DNA of 64,000 nt from Streptomyces sp. NBC_00414 (GCF_036038375.1 NZ_CP107935.1:8246001-8310000), one strand, 5' to 3'. Shown: positions 8,107 through 15,975, counted from the stretch's first letter. The notes: generated by a model from the sequence alone, not told the origin. Numbers and translations are program-made.

Positions 8107-8178
8107 TGCGCGATACTGGGATTGAACCAGTGACCTCTTCCGTGTCAGGGAAGCGCTCTCCCGCTGAGCTAATCGCGC
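8107..8178 (-). tRNA. tRNA-Val (GAC), copy 2
   Basis: Identical in sequence to the copy at 7988-8059, including the GCGCGAT/ATCGCGC acceptor stem. The 47-bp spacer to copy 1 is different, so the duplication covers the tRNA only. Confidence 0.97.
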
Positions 8179-8214
8179 GGGACCGGATCCCACCGTACCT
8201 ACCGGCAGATCCAG

Positions 8215-8286
8215 TGGACGATACTGGGATTGAACCAGTGACCTCTTCCGTGTCAGGGAAGCGCTCTCCCGCTGAGCTAATCGTCC
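8215..8286 (-). tRNA. tRNA-Val (GAC), copy 3
   Basis: Same body and anticodon GAC as the other two copies, but the acceptor stem is GGACGAT/ATCGTCC. Two pairs have changed on both sides of the stem, so folding is kept. Confidence 0.97.
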
Positions 8287-8290
8287 TTGG

Positions 8291-8361
8291 AGGTGGAGAC
8301 GGGATTTGAACCCGTGTAGACGGCTTTGCAGGCCGTTGCCTCGCCTCTCGGCCACTCCACC
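8291..8361 (-). tRNA. tRNA-Cys (GCA)
   Basis: 71-nt cloverleaf with acceptor GGTGGAG/CTCCACC, anticodon loop CTGCAAA (GCA) and discriminator U, as expected for cysteine tRNA. Only four bases separate it from the third tRNA-Val, so they are co-transcribed. Confidence 0.96.
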
Positions 8362-8400
8362 AGGAGCGCGGGGGGTCGGGAAGATCCCCCACTTCCTGCG

Positions 8401-8473
8401 AGCGGACGACCAGGTTCGAACTGGCGACCTCAACCTTGGCAAGGTTGCGCTCTACCAACTGAGCTACGTCCGC
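8401..8473 (-). tRNA. tRNA-Gly (GCC)
   Basis: 73-nt cloverleaf with acceptor GCGGACG/CGTCCGC, anticodon stem CAACC/GGTTG around TTGCCAA (GCC) and discriminator U. It is the first gene of the minus-strand order Gly-Cys-Val-Val-Val. Confidence 0.97.
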
Positions 8474-8629
8474 TTGTCGTTTCCGGTCGGCTCTCGCGTC
8501 CCGGCGACGTGTTGAACTCTAGCGGATACCCGGGCCAGCACAAAAACGCGTTTGCGCAGCGTGCTGCGCTACGCCCGCTCCAGGACACGGTCGAGGCACC
8601 CGCAGGTCACCCACCATAGACTCACAGTC

Positions 8630-9736
8630 GTGCACGACCTCCCAGCTCTCGCCCGCTTCGGCGGCCTCGTCGCGACCGGCCTCCTCGATGTCACCGGCGA
8701 CCCCGCGGCGCTCGACTCCAGGGGTTTCTGGGCCGTCAGCGCCGACTTCGAGGGGCGCGTGGTCTGCGCCCGTTTCGCGGACGTGCGACGCGAGGCCGTA
8801 CCCGCGCCGGTGCCGGGACGGTGGACGGGCCCCGCGGTCGACGACTGGACGTCGTCGCTCGACCGCACCGCGTACACGGCGGGGGTACGCCGCATACGTG
8901 AGCTCATCGCGGCCGGCGAGGTGTACCAGGCGAACCTCTGCCGGGTGCTGTCGGCGCCCGTCGCGCCGGACGCCGACGTGGACGCGCTGACCGCCCTGCT
9001 GGCACGCGGCAACCCGGCACCGTATGCCGGAACGATTCGGCTGCCCGGGCACGGCGTCGACATAGCCACCGCGTCCCCGGAGCTCTTCCTGCGCCGGACC
9101 GGCCGTGTCGTCGAGTCGGGGCCGATCAAGGGCACCGGGCGCACCGAGGCGGACCTGTTGCCGAAGGACCACGCCGAGAACGTGATGATCGTGGACCTGG
9201 TCCGCAACGACATGGGCCGGGTGTGCGCCACGGGCACCGTGACCGTGCCCGACCTGTGCGTCGTCGAGAAGCACCCGGGGCTCGTCCACCTCGTCTCCAC
9301 CGTCCGCGGCGAACTGCGCGAGGGCGCCGGCTGGCCCGAGCTGCTGGGCGCGACCTTCCCGCCCGGATCCGTCACCGGCGCCCCCAAGTCCAGCGCCCTG
9401 CGGATCATCGAGGAACTGGAGACGGCGCCCCGCGGGCCGTACTGCGGCGGCGTCGGCTGGGTCGACGCCGACCGCGGCACCGGGGAGCTGGCCGTCGGGA
9501 TCCGCACCTTCTGGATCGACCGGGCCCGCGGCCTGCTGTGCTTCGGCTCCGGCGCGGGCATCACCTGGGGCTCGGACCCCCGGCGCGAATGGGAGGAGAC
9601 CGAGCTGAAGGCCGCCCGGCTGCTCGCTGTAGCGTCGGGGGAGTACCCAGGGGCGTACGACGCGGGTGACGTGGGCGGGGCCACGTCCGCGGACGGCCCC
9701 GGGGTCTCCGGCCGGAAGAGCACACAGGGCCGGTGA
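8630..9736 (+). CDS. pabB: Aminodeoxychorismate synthase component I
   Basis: The 368-residue protein is a chorismate-utilising enzyme without a fused amidotransferase. It carries the PabB signature SGPIKGTGR; the lysine in PIKGT distinguishes PabB from TrpE, which has PIAGT. Other marks are ASPELFL, DLVRNDMGRVC, a PPGSVTGAPK loop and RTFWIDRARGLLCFGSGAGITW. It aminates chorismate to 4-amino-4-deoxychorismate for folate, using ammonia from a PabA partner not seen in the window. pabC follows after 38 bp, forming a p-aminobenzoate operon. The GTG at 8630 lies eight bases after a TAGACT -10 box (8617-8622) and has no ribosome binding site, so it may be leaderless. Confidence 0.92.
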   Translation: MHDLPALARFGGLVATGLLDVTGDPAALDSRGFWAVSADFEGRVVCARFADVRREAVPAPVPGRWTGPAVDDWTSSLDRTAYTAGVRRIRELIAAGEVYQANLCRVLSAPVAPDADVDALTALLARGNPAPYAGTIRLPGHGVDIATASPELFLRRTGRVVESGPIKGTGRTEADLLPKDHAENVMIVDLVRNDMGRVCATGTVTVPDLCVVEKHPGLVHLVSTVRGELREGAGWPELLGATFPPGSVTGAPKSSALRIIEELETAPRGPYCGGVGWVDADRGTGELAVGIRTFWIDRARGLLCFGSGAGITWGSDPRREWEETELKAARLLAVASGEYPGAYDAGDVGGATSADGPGVSGRKSTQGR

Positions 9737-9774
9737 CCCCGCACGTTCTCGGCGTTCTCGTGAGGTGAGGTTCA

Positions 9775-10596
9775 GTGAAGATCTGGCTCGACGGCAGGCT
9801 GCAGGACGGCGAGTCGGCCCGTGTCTCGGTGTTCGACCACGGGCTGACCGTGGGCGACGGCATCTTCGAGACCGTGAAGGCGGTCCACGGCCGTCCCTTC
9901 GCGCTCACCCGGCACCTCGACCGGCTGGCGCGCTCGGCGACCGGTCTCGGACTGCCCGAGCCCGACCGCGACGAGGTGCGCCGGGCCTGCACGGCCGTCC
10001 TGGAGGCGAATCCGATGCCACTCGGCCGCCTGCGGATCACGTACACCGGCGGTCATGGACCGCTCGGCTCGGACCGTGGTGAGCGCGGGCAGACCCTGGT
10101 CGTGGCCCTGGGGGAGACCAGCCGACGCCCCGACTCCACTGCCGTGATCACCGTCCCCTGGACCCGCAACGAGCGCGGCGCGCTGACGGGCCTCAAGACG
10201 ACGTCGTACGCCGAGAACGTCGTCGCCCTCGCCCGCGCGCGTGAGCGGGGCGGGTCCGAGGCGCTGTTCGCGAACACCGTCGGGCAGCTCTGCGAGGGCA
10301 CGGGCTCCAACGTCTTCGTCGTCCTCGACGGCGAGATCCACACCCCGCCCGTCGCCTCCGGGTGCCTCGCGGGCATCACCCGCGCCCTCACCGTCGACTG
10401 GACCGGCGCCCGGGAGACCGACCTCCCGCTGGACGTCCTGGAGCGGGCCGAGGAGGTCTTCCTGACCTCGACGCTGCGCGACGTACAGGCCGTGCACCGG
10501 GTCGACGACCGCGAACTGCCCGGCGCCCCCGGCCCGGTGACCGCCAAGGCCATGCGGATCTTCGACGAGCGGGCCGGCGACGACCTCGACCCCTGA
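9775..10596 (+). CDS. pabC: 4-amino-4-deoxychorismate lyase (PLP fold type IV)
   Basis: The 273-residue protein is a class IV aminotransferase-fold enzyme: SVFDHGLTVGDGIFETVK near the start, the PLP lysine in GLKTTSYAENV, and the cofactor phosphate-binding EGTGSNVFVV. Next to pabB it most likely acts as PabC, removing pyruvate from aminodeoxychorismate to give p-aminobenzoate. A branched-chain or D-amino acid aminotransferase is the alternative on sequence alone. The GTG start follows GAGGTGAGG by a few bases. There is no terminator between it and pabB. Confidence 0.9.
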   Translation: MKIWLDGRLQDGESARVSVFDHGLTVGDGIFETVKAVHGRPFALTRHLDRLARSATGLGLPEPDRDEVRRACTAVLEANPMPLGRLRITYTGGHGPLGSDRGERGQTLVVALGETSRRPDSTAVITVPWTRNERGALTGLKTTSYAENVVALARARERGGSEALFANTVGQLCEGTGSNVFVVLDGEIHTPPVASGCLAGITRALTVDWTGARETDLPLDVLERAEEVFLTSTLRDVQAVHRVDDRELPGAPGPVTAKAMRIFDERAGDDLDP

Positions 10597-10680
10597 GCCG
10601 TCCCCCGAGTCGGTCGCCGGTCGGAAACCGTCGGCCGAACTCGATGGCGTGAGGGTGTCCGGACGGGTACAACACCCCTG

Positions 10681-11505
10681 ATGACCACCACCCTGCGGCC
10701 GACCGAGCCGCTTCAGCGAGACGGCGACGGTTCGCTGTCGCGCCACTACACGGTGTGCGTGAACAGTCGTCCCGTAGGAGCGATACACCTCGCCACCCGC
10801 TCCGGCCCCGAGTCGTCCGTCGCCCGGATCCGTGAACTGCGCATCGAGGAGCCGGACCGGGGACGCGGCCGGGGCACCGTGGCCGCGCTCGCCGCGGAGG
10901 AGGTGGCGCGCGGATGGGGCTGCCGGCGGATCGAGGTGTCGGTACCGGCCGACGCCGCGACGGCCCTGAGGCTCGTGACGGCCCTCGGTTACGTGCTGCG
11001 CAACCGTGCCATGGAGAAACGGCTCGGCGACACCGCGCCCGAACTGCCCGCCGGCAGCCGGGGACGCCCCATGACGGAGGCCGAGTTCGAAGCCTGGTCG
11101 GTGCGGGCCGAGGAGGAGCACACCCGGAGCCGGATCACCCGGGGCGTCCCCGAGGCCGAGGCCCGCGCCAAGTCCGAGCGGGACCACGCCACTCTGCTGC
11201 CGGACGGGCTCGGCAGCGAGGGCGTGGACCTCAGCGTTCTGGAGCACGAGGGGACTCCGGTGGGCATGCTGTGGCTGGCGTCGCGCGACGGCTGGGCGTT
11301 CGTCGACCGCGTCGAGGCCGACGAGAGACACCGGGGCCGGGGGCACGGCCGTTCACTGATGCTCCTGGCGGAGGCGCGGGCGTTCGCCGCCGGACACCCT
11401 GGTGTCCGCCTGAACGTCTCCGCCGGGAACACCCCGGCCGAGCGGCTCTACGAGTCACTCGGCTACGAGACGACCACGTATCACTTCTACAAGGACCTGC
11501 TGTAG
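10681..11505 (+). CDS. Tandem GNAT N-acetyltransferase
   Basis: The 274-residue protein contains two GNAT-type halves. Each has the acetyl-CoA pyrophosphate-binding motif: RGRGRGTV in the first (about residues 60-67) and RHRGRGHGRSLM in the second (about residues 218-229), followed by LGYVLRNRAMEK and LGYETTTYHFYKDLL. The N-terminal half is more degenerate. The substrate is unknown; double GNAT proteins include mycothiol synthase, but the length and motifs do not point to it clearly. It starts 84 bp after pabC and could be read through from it. Confidence 0.87.
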   Translation: MTTTLRPTEPLQRDGDGSLSRHYTVCVNSRPVGAIHLATRSGPESSVARIRELRIEEPDRGRGRGTVAALAAEEVARGWGCRRIEVSVPADAATALRLVTALGYVLRNRAMEKRLGDTAPELPAGSRGRPMTEAEFEAWSVRAEEEHTRSRITRGVPEAEARAKSERDHATLLPDGLGSEGVDLSVLEHEGTPVGMLWLASRDGWAFVDRVEADERHRGRGHGRSLMLLAEARAFAAGHPGVRLNVSAGNTPAERLYESLGYETTTYHFYKDLL

Positions 11506-11541
11506 GGGGTGGGGCTGGGCTGGGGGCGGGTGGGAGCCCAT

Positions 11542-11569
11542 GCCGGGAGCCGGGAGCCGGGAGCCGGGA
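11542..11569. repeat. Heptamer microsatellite (GCCGGGA x4)
   Basis: Four exact tandem copies of GCCGGGA lie between the convergent GNAT and DsbA-like genes. The surrounding 11506-11613 is G-rich with no gene. Confidence 0.8.
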
Positions 11570-11613
11570 GGCAGGGGCGTCGGCCGGGTTCGTTCGGCAG
11601 GAGGCGGTGGTCG

Positions 11614-12138
11614 TCAGGCCTCCCGCTCGGCCAGCAAGCGGTCCACGATCTCCTCGATCCGCTCGCGCAGCCCCTCCTGGCTCTTGCCGCCGTCGAGCCG
11701 CTCACCGTCGATGACGTACGTCGGCGTGCCGGTCACGCCGATGGCCTTGCCCTCGGCCTGGTCGGCGTCGACGATCAGGATGTGCCGGCCGTCGATCAGG
11801 GCCGTGTCGAACTCCTCGACGTCCAGGCCGAGTCCGCGGGCCACATCGAGGAGAAGCGCCTCCCCCTCGCGGTCCAGCTCCGACACGCGCTCCAGCACCG
11901 CCTCGACGTACGGCCAGGCGCTGCCCTGTTCCGCGGCCTCCTCGGCGGCCTGGGCCGCCGCGAACGCGTGCTTGTGCTTCTCCAGCGGGAAGTGCCGCAG
12001 CCGCAGCTCCAGCCGGTCGCCGTAACGGGCACGCAGCGCGCGCAGGTCGTCCAGGGCGCTACGGCAGTCCGGGCACTGGAGTTCGCACCAGATGTCCAGG
12101 ACGGGGACGGCGGGGCGGGCGGGGGAGGAGTCGCTCAT
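11614..12138 (-). CDS. DsbA-family thioredoxin-fold protein
   Basis: The 174-residue protein begins with a short strand and the redox motif LQCPDCRSAL (CPDC) near residue 21. It has a helical insert and the cis-proline loop VTGTPTYVIDGERLDGGKSQE, which is the DsbA/FrnE-like layout. There is no signal peptide or membrane segment from the ATG at 12138, so it is predicted to be cytoplasmic. It could be an oxidoreductase or isomerase acting on thiols or on a polyketide-like substrate. A much longer upstream frame exists but lacks domain content. It is divergent from the small membrane protein at 12311. Confidence 0.87.
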   Translation of the reverse strand: MSDSSPARPAVPVLDIWCELQCPDCRSALDDLRALRARYGDRLELRLRHFPLEKHKHAFAAAQAAEEAAEQGSAWPYVEAVLERVSELDREGEALLLDVARGLGLDVEEFDTALIDGRHILIVDADQAEGKAIGVTGTPTYVIDGERLDGGKSQEGLRERIEEIVDRLLAEREA

Positions 12139-12310
12139 GGGGCCAGTCTTCCAGCCGGGACCTGTGCGGCCCAACCGGGACCTCAGGAGGACCCGACCCG
12201 GAGATGTCCCTGAGGTATCCCCGGACCATGGCATACCGGGCACGGGGCGGTGCAGGATGGAAGGGACGAAGTGCCCAGCCCCGCCCCGCTCACCATGCCT
12301 GGAGGACCGG

Positions 12311-12757
12311 ATGATTGCCGAGACCGTCTGTTCCGCCGTCGCCGCGGCAGGCCTGGGCATCGCCGCGGTCACCGCGTACCGCAAGCGTTTCCTCACCGCG
12401 GCCCGCCTTGCCGCCTACTCGCTGGTCCCGCTCGGTCTGGTGATGACCGGGGTCGTCGAATGGGCGGCCGACACCGCCTTCAGCCCGACGGCCTGGGCCG
12501 GCTTCGGCGTGCTCGGGGCGGCCTGGCTGCTGTTCATGACCACGCGCGCGGTGGAGCGGCGTTCGGGCGGGACCCGCAAGGAGCGCAGGGCGGCCAGGGC
12601 CGCGCAGCGCGAGGCGGTGGCCCCGGCGGCCTCGGCGCCCTCGCTGGGCCCGGCGACCGCCCGCCCGGCGGCCCGCCCCGAGGCCAAGCCGCGCAAGGCC
12701 GCGGCGGGGGACGACTTCAGCGACATCGAGGCCATCCTGAAAAAGCACGGGATATGA
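12311..12757 (+). CDS. Conserved small membrane protein (148 aa)
   Basis: An ATG at 12311 follows GGAGG (12301-12305). Two or three membrane helices fill the first roughly 80 residues (VCSAVAAAGLGIAAVTAY, LAAYSLVPLGLVMTGVVEW, TAWAGFGVLGAAWLLFMT). A basic, Ala/Pro-rich cytoplasmic tail follows and ends in a conserved-looking DFSDIEAILKKHGI. The tail end resembles a short docking peptide. I recognise no functional domain. I recall some database entries calling such proteins cellulose synthase, but nothing in the sequence supports a glycosyltransferase. Confidence 0.8.
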   Translation: MIAETVCSAVAAAGLGIAAVTAYRKRFLTAARLAAYSLVPLGLVMTGVVEWAADTAFSPTAWAGFGVLGAAWLLFMTTRAVERRSGGTRKERRAARAAQREAVAPAASAPSLGPATARPAARPEAKPRKAAAGDDFSDIEAILKKHGI

Positions 12758-12940
12758 AGAATCAGCGGCACGCGAGGATTTTCTGAATCGCCCCCGCGAG
12801 CCGGATGGACCTGCGATCGTCCGCGGGCGCGCGCCTATCCCAGATCGTGGAACGCCGTGTCACGGATTTCGGCTAACTCCCCCATAATCCGGGCGTGTTG
12901 ATCGCCCGGGGAGTCTCGGCTGCGTCATCATCGCGGCGAG

Positions 12941-13093
12941 ATGCTGGACACAACCCAGAGCGACACCGTTGTTCCTCCCGAGGAACGGCGGGGTTGTCTC
13001 TTCGCGCTTTCCCAGCCACCGCTGATGATCTTCCTTGCGGTGATCGGCTGTTTGCTGCTCATGGCTTCGCTGCACGATCTGCTGCTGCTCTGA
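12941..13093 (+). CDS. Very small predicted membrane protein (50 aa)
   Basis: ATG at 12941 to TGA at 13091-13093 encodes 50 residues. A polar acidic N-terminus (MLDTTQSDTVVPPEERRG) precedes one hydrophobic helix (MIFLAVIGCLLLMASL) and a short LHDLLLL tail. The codon third positions are mixed rather than strictly G/C. A CATAAT-like -10 box lies about 55 bases upstream. No clear ribosome binding site precedes the ATG, which lowers confidence. It converges with the CGNR gene. Confidence 0.5.
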   Translation: MLDTTQSDTVVPPEERRGCLFALSQPPLMIFLAVIGCLLLMASLHDLLLL

Positions 13094-13134
13094 GCCGTAA
13101 ACGGAGTCCCCGGCGTCACCCGCTGCGGACTCCG

Positions 13135-13692
13135 TCAGCCTGCCGCTTCCTTGCGCCGTGCCCGGTAGGCGGCCACATGAAGACGGTTTCCGCAGGTGCG
13201 GCTGTCGCAGTAGCGGCGGGAGCGGTTGCGGGAGAGATCGACGAAGGCGCGTCGGCAGTCCGGTGCCTCACAGCGACGCAGCCGTTCCTGTTCCCCCGCG
13301 ACCACGAAGAAGGCCAGTGCCATGCCGCAGTCCGCGGCGAGATGGTCGGCGACGGACGCGCCCGGTGCGAAGTAGTGCACGTGCCAGTCATAGCTGTCAT
13401 GGTTCGTGAGACGCGGCGTGGTGCCCGCGGCTGCGACGAGTTCGTTGATGAGCGAGGCGGCGGTACGGGCGTCGGGAGCGGCGAAGACCGCGGCGAAGCG
13501 GCCCCGGATCCGGCGCACCGCCGAGAGATCGAGCTCGGACAGGGTCCCGACATCGCTCATGTTGTGGTTTCGTACGAAATCGAGCAGCGCCGCGAGGTTG
13601 GCGAGTCCGTCCGTGGTGTCGTCCTCCGGTGCGGTGTTCACCAGATCGACCACGGTGTCGAGGGCGCACCGGGTGTCGTGGGTGATCAGCAC
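13135..13692 (-). CDS. CGNR zinc-finger, ABATE-domain transcription regulator
   Basis: The 185-residue protein has the two-part layout of this family. The N-terminal ABATE (DUF1470) domain covers roughly 1-130. The C-terminal CGNR zinc finger carries CEAPDC, then RYCDSRTCGNRLHVAAYRARR, giving four cysteines and the CGNR motif that contacts DNA. Members are presumed transcription regulators, often stress related. GTG at 13692 is chosen since AGGGAG lies just upstream. The gene sits about 500 bp from ssgB in the same direction, with a tandem repeat array between, so it is transcribed separately. Confidence 0.9.
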   Translation of the reverse strand: MLITHDTRCALDTVVDLVNTAPEDDTTDGLANLAALLDFVRNHNMSDVGTLSELDLSAVRRIRGRFAAVFAAPDARTAASLINELVAAAGTTPRLTNHDSYDWHVHYFAPGASVADHLAADCGMALAFFVVAGEQERLRRCEAPDCRRAFVDLSRNRSRRYCDSRTCGNRLHVAAYRARRKEAAG

Positions 13693-13789
13693 GTTTCGCT
13701 CCCTGGCCTGGGGGTCGGGCGGACGCCCGCCGATGCAGGCCGATGCTAGCGGCTCCACACGAAGAGAACCCGGGCCCACCCGTCTGGGC

Positions 13790-14031
13790 CGCGGGAACCG
13801 GCGCGCCCAGCCGCAGCCGCCGGGCACTGGACGTCCGACCGGGACCCCTACTCACCTGAGGGGCGCGGGGAACGGCGCGCCCAGCGGAAGTCGCCGGGTA
13901 CTGGATGTCCGACCGGGACCCCCACTCACCTGAGGGGCGCGGGGAACGGCGCGCCCAGCGGAAGTCGCCGGGCGCTGGACGTCCGACCTGGCCCCCGACC
14001 CACCCAGGGGCGCGGGGAACGGCGCACTCGG
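13790..14031. repeat. Tandem array of a 74-bp unit (three copies plus a partial)
   Basis: Units lie at 13790-13863 (74 bp), 13864-13937 (74 bp) and 13938-14010 (73 bp). A partial fourth starts at 14011. Units 2 and 3 are nearly identical over their first 50 bases; unit 1 is more diverged. Each begins CGCGGGGAACGGCGCGCCCA and so carries the dispersed intergenic element. The flanks 13693-13789 and 14032-14197 show no gene or signal I can support. Confidence 0.9.
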
Positions 14032-14197
14032 CCCAGGACACCCCGCACAGAACCCGCACCCCACCCCAGGGCACTGCAAAGGCGCCGCCCCCGCAAGTCG
14101 CACGGAGACGGCACCCATGTGATCCATATGCGGTTGTCTGAGCCCGAGCCGTCACCCCGAGTGGACGGCGCCGGGCGGCTTGGTGCGGAGTCCCGTC

Positions 14198-14611
14198 CTA
14201 GCTTTCGGCCAGGATGTGTGAGAGCTCCGTATCGAGATCGAAGTGCCGGTGTTCCGTGCCAGGGGGCACGGCGGCGTCGGTGCGCTTCAGGAACGACTCC
14301 AGGGCCCGCGCAGGGGCCTCCAGCAGTGCTTCGCCCTCCGGAGAGCTCAGGGCGATGCACACGACGCCCTGACCGTGGCTACGGGACGGCCAGACTCGGA
14401 CGTCGCCGGTACCGGTGGGCCGGTGCAGACCCTCGGCGAGAAGGTCGCGGGCGAACACCCATTCGACAGTCTCCTCCGCTCCGGTGTGGAAGGTGGCGTG
14501 CACGGCGTAGGGATCGGCCGTGTCGTACCGCAGGCCTGCGGGGACAGGCAGAGAGGACTCGCTCGACACAACGAGGCGCAGGTGCAGCTCGCAGCTGACC
14601 GTGGTGTTCAT
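14198..14611 (-). CDS. ssgB: Sporulation-specific cell division protein SsgB
   Basis: The 137-residue protein is the conserved actinobacterial SsgA-like protein SsgB, which recruits FtsZ to future septum sites in sporulating aerial hyphae. The sequence begins MNTTVSCELHLRLVVSSES and ends ELSHILAES, matching the size and ends I know for S. coelicolor SsgB (137 aa). The family-typical stretches ADPYAVHATFHTG and VEWVFARDLL are present. There is no membrane segment. A GAAAGG sequence lies about 11 bases upstream of the ATG, and a sigma-H-like promoter lies about 60 bp upstream. Its neighbours are a CGNR regulator and a PGPGW membrane protein. Confidence 0.95.
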   Translation of the reverse strand: MNTTVSCELHLRLVVSSESSLPVPAGLRYDTADPYAVHATFHTGAEETVEWVFARDLLAEGLHRPTGTGDVRVWPSRSHGQGVVCIALSSPEGEALLEAPARALESFLKRTDAAVPPGTEHRHFDLDTELSHILAES

Positions 14612-14670
14612 AAGCGCCAGGGCCTTTCGCTCAGTGTGCGCTCGGGGATTCGCACGTCGGCGAAATCGAC

Positions 14671-14696
14671 ATGCCACCTACGGTGCCGTTGTAAAC
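14671..14696 (-). promoter_or_regulatory. Sigma-H-like promoter of ssgB
   Basis: On the minus strand GTTTAC (14696-14691) and TGGCAT (14676-14671) are 14 bp apart. This resembles the GTTT/GGGTAT boxes of SigB/SigH-type stress sigma factors, and ssgB of S. coelicolor is reported to depend on SigH. The predicted start near 14664 gives a leader of about 50 bases. Confidence 0.45.
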
Positions 14697-14838
14697 CCCT
14701 CTGAGTGTTTTGCGTGTCTTTAGGTACCTCATCCGGCCGAGTACCCGTTCGCGTACTACGACCATTCCGGTGACCGGTTTCCGTCCGGTAGGGTTTGGCC
14801 GTATGAATACGGGGAGTGACGGAACGGGGGAGGTCGCC

Positions 14839-15237
14839 ATGGCGACCGACGAAACTAAGAGCGAGCCGGCGCTCGGGTCCCGTGCGCCGCAATTCATCAA
14901 GGCGCGCCGCATGCTGCACCTGAGCTGGCAGGTGGGCGTCTTCGTAGTGGGTCTCGCGGTCGTCGTGGCCGGTGTGATCATGCTGCCCCTGCCCGGTCCG
15001 GGCTGGCTGGTGATCTTCGGCGGTATGGCGATCTGGGCGACCGAGTTCGTCTGGGCGCAGCTGGTGCTCCGCTGGACGAAGCGCAAAGTCACCGAGGCGA
15101 CACAGAAGGCACTCGACCCGAAGGTCCGGCGTCGCAACATCATCCTGACGAGCATCGGGCTGGTGATCATCGCGGTGCTGGTCGGGGTGTACGTGTGGAA
15201 GTTCGGCATCGAGATGCCGTGGAACATCAAGGAGTAG
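14839..15237 (+). CDS. PGPGW (TIGR02611) family membrane protein
   Basis: The 132-residue protein has a first helix (VGVFVVGLAVVVAGVIM), the family motif PLPGPGWLVIFGGMAIWATEF entering the second membrane segment, a basic amphipathic loop (RWTKRKVTEATQKALDPKVRRR) and a last helix (NIILTSIGLVIIAVLVGVYVW). The role is unknown. The ATG at 14839 is chosen because GGGGGAGG lies five bases upstream; an ATG at 14803 in frame is an alternative. It is divergent from ssgB and followed by a tRNA-Val. Confidence 0.85.
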   Translation: MATDETKSEPALGSRAPQFIKARRMLHLSWQVGVFVVGLAVVVAGVIMLPLPGPGWLVIFGGMAIWATEFVWAQLVLRWTKRKVTEATQKALDPKVRRRNIILTSIGLVIIAVLVGVYVWKFGIEMPWNIKE

Positions 15238-15306
15238 CGGGGGTCCGCGCACTCACGGGCCGGTCGGAAGCACGCCCTGACATGGGGTAATCTACTTCCT
15301 GCGCCC

Positions 15307-15378
15307 GGGCGATTAGCTCAGCGGGAGAGCGCTTCGTTCACACCGAAGAGGTCACTGGTTCGATCCCAGTATCGCCCA
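15307..15378 (+). tRNA. tRNA-Val (CAC), copy 1
   Basis: 72-nt cloverleaf: acceptor GGGCGAT/ATCGCCC, anticodon stem CTTCG/CGAAG around TTCACAC (CAC), T arm ACTGG-TTCGATC-CCAGT, discriminator A. It differs from the copy at 26094 by one base in the D loop and one in the T loop. Confidence 0.97.
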
Positions 15379-15384
15379 CGTTGC

Positions 15385-15431
15385 CGACAGGCGGCTGGGT
15401 CCACGGAACTCGTGGACCCAGCCGCCTGTCG
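15385..15431. terminator. 20-bp perfect hairpin after tRNA-Val
   Basis: 15385-15404 pairs perfectly with 15412-15431 around a seven-base loop. It begins seven bases after the tRNA and is a strong terminator. Confidence 0.85.
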
Positions 15432-15536
15432 TCGTTCCTGACGGCCCGACTGCCGCACCCCGCCGCCCGCGTTCCCCTGACGGCAGCCACGGCTCGCACC
15501 TCGACCTCGTGCTTGGGGGTGGCGGCCCCGCGGCCC

Positions 15537-15618
15537 CATGCCGCGCCCGTCGCTGGGAGGCGGCACCCCACGGCCCGCATCCCGCGCCCCTCGCTCGGAG
15601 GCGGCACCCCGCGGCCTT
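15537..15618. repeat. 41-bp tandem duplication
   Basis: 15537-15577 and 15578-15618 match with only a few differences; both contain CGGAGGCGGCACCCC or CGGGAGGCGGCACCCC variants. The rest of 15432-15875 is C-rich and shows no gene I can support. Confidence 0.7.
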
Positions 15619-15879
15619 GCCCCCACAACCCCGCCGCTCGTAGATGCCGGCTCCCGGCCGACACGGCATCCCGCACGCCCGCGGCCCCGCACACCCTCAG
15701 CCCGCGGTCCCGCCCCTCCCTTTCGGCCTTCCCCCACCGAACCCCCGCCCTTCATATTTGCGTTCGACCACTCGGCCCACCCCGCCCTACCTGCGGAGCA
15801 GCCCAACTCCGCGGTCAATTCGCCCCAGTTCACGCTGACGCGTCGGCGGGCCGCTTCACATCAATTCCTGTCCGAATCA

Positions 15880-15939
15880 TTGACGACCGCTTAGGGCCTC
15901 CGTACCTTGTGCCAGCAAGCGCTTACTTGAAACGATTCA
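15880..15939 (+). promoter_or_regulatory. Promoter with two LacI-type operators for the sugar transporter operon
   Basis: TTGACG (15880-15885) and TACCTT (15903-15908) are 17 bp apart. The palindrome AAGCGCTT (15917-15924) lies at the predicted start site. TGAAACGATTCA (15928-15939), symmetric apart from the two central A/T bases, follows. Central CG palindromes of this kind bind LacI-family repressors, so sugar induction is likely. No LacI gene is in the window. Confidence 0.6.
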
Positions 15940-15975
15940 TGGCAGCGGACAGCGACGTCGCGGGGAGGCCCGACT

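Noticed and set aside
13790..14031. CRISPR array
   Set aside because: Units are 73-74 bp with no distinct spacers; repeats are contiguous, and no cas genes are near.
15318..15833. Long minus-strand ORF opposite the tRNA-Val and its downstream region
   Set aside because: It overlaps the tRNA and a terminator hairpin and has low-complexity Arg/Gly/Pro content; it is a by-product of high GC.
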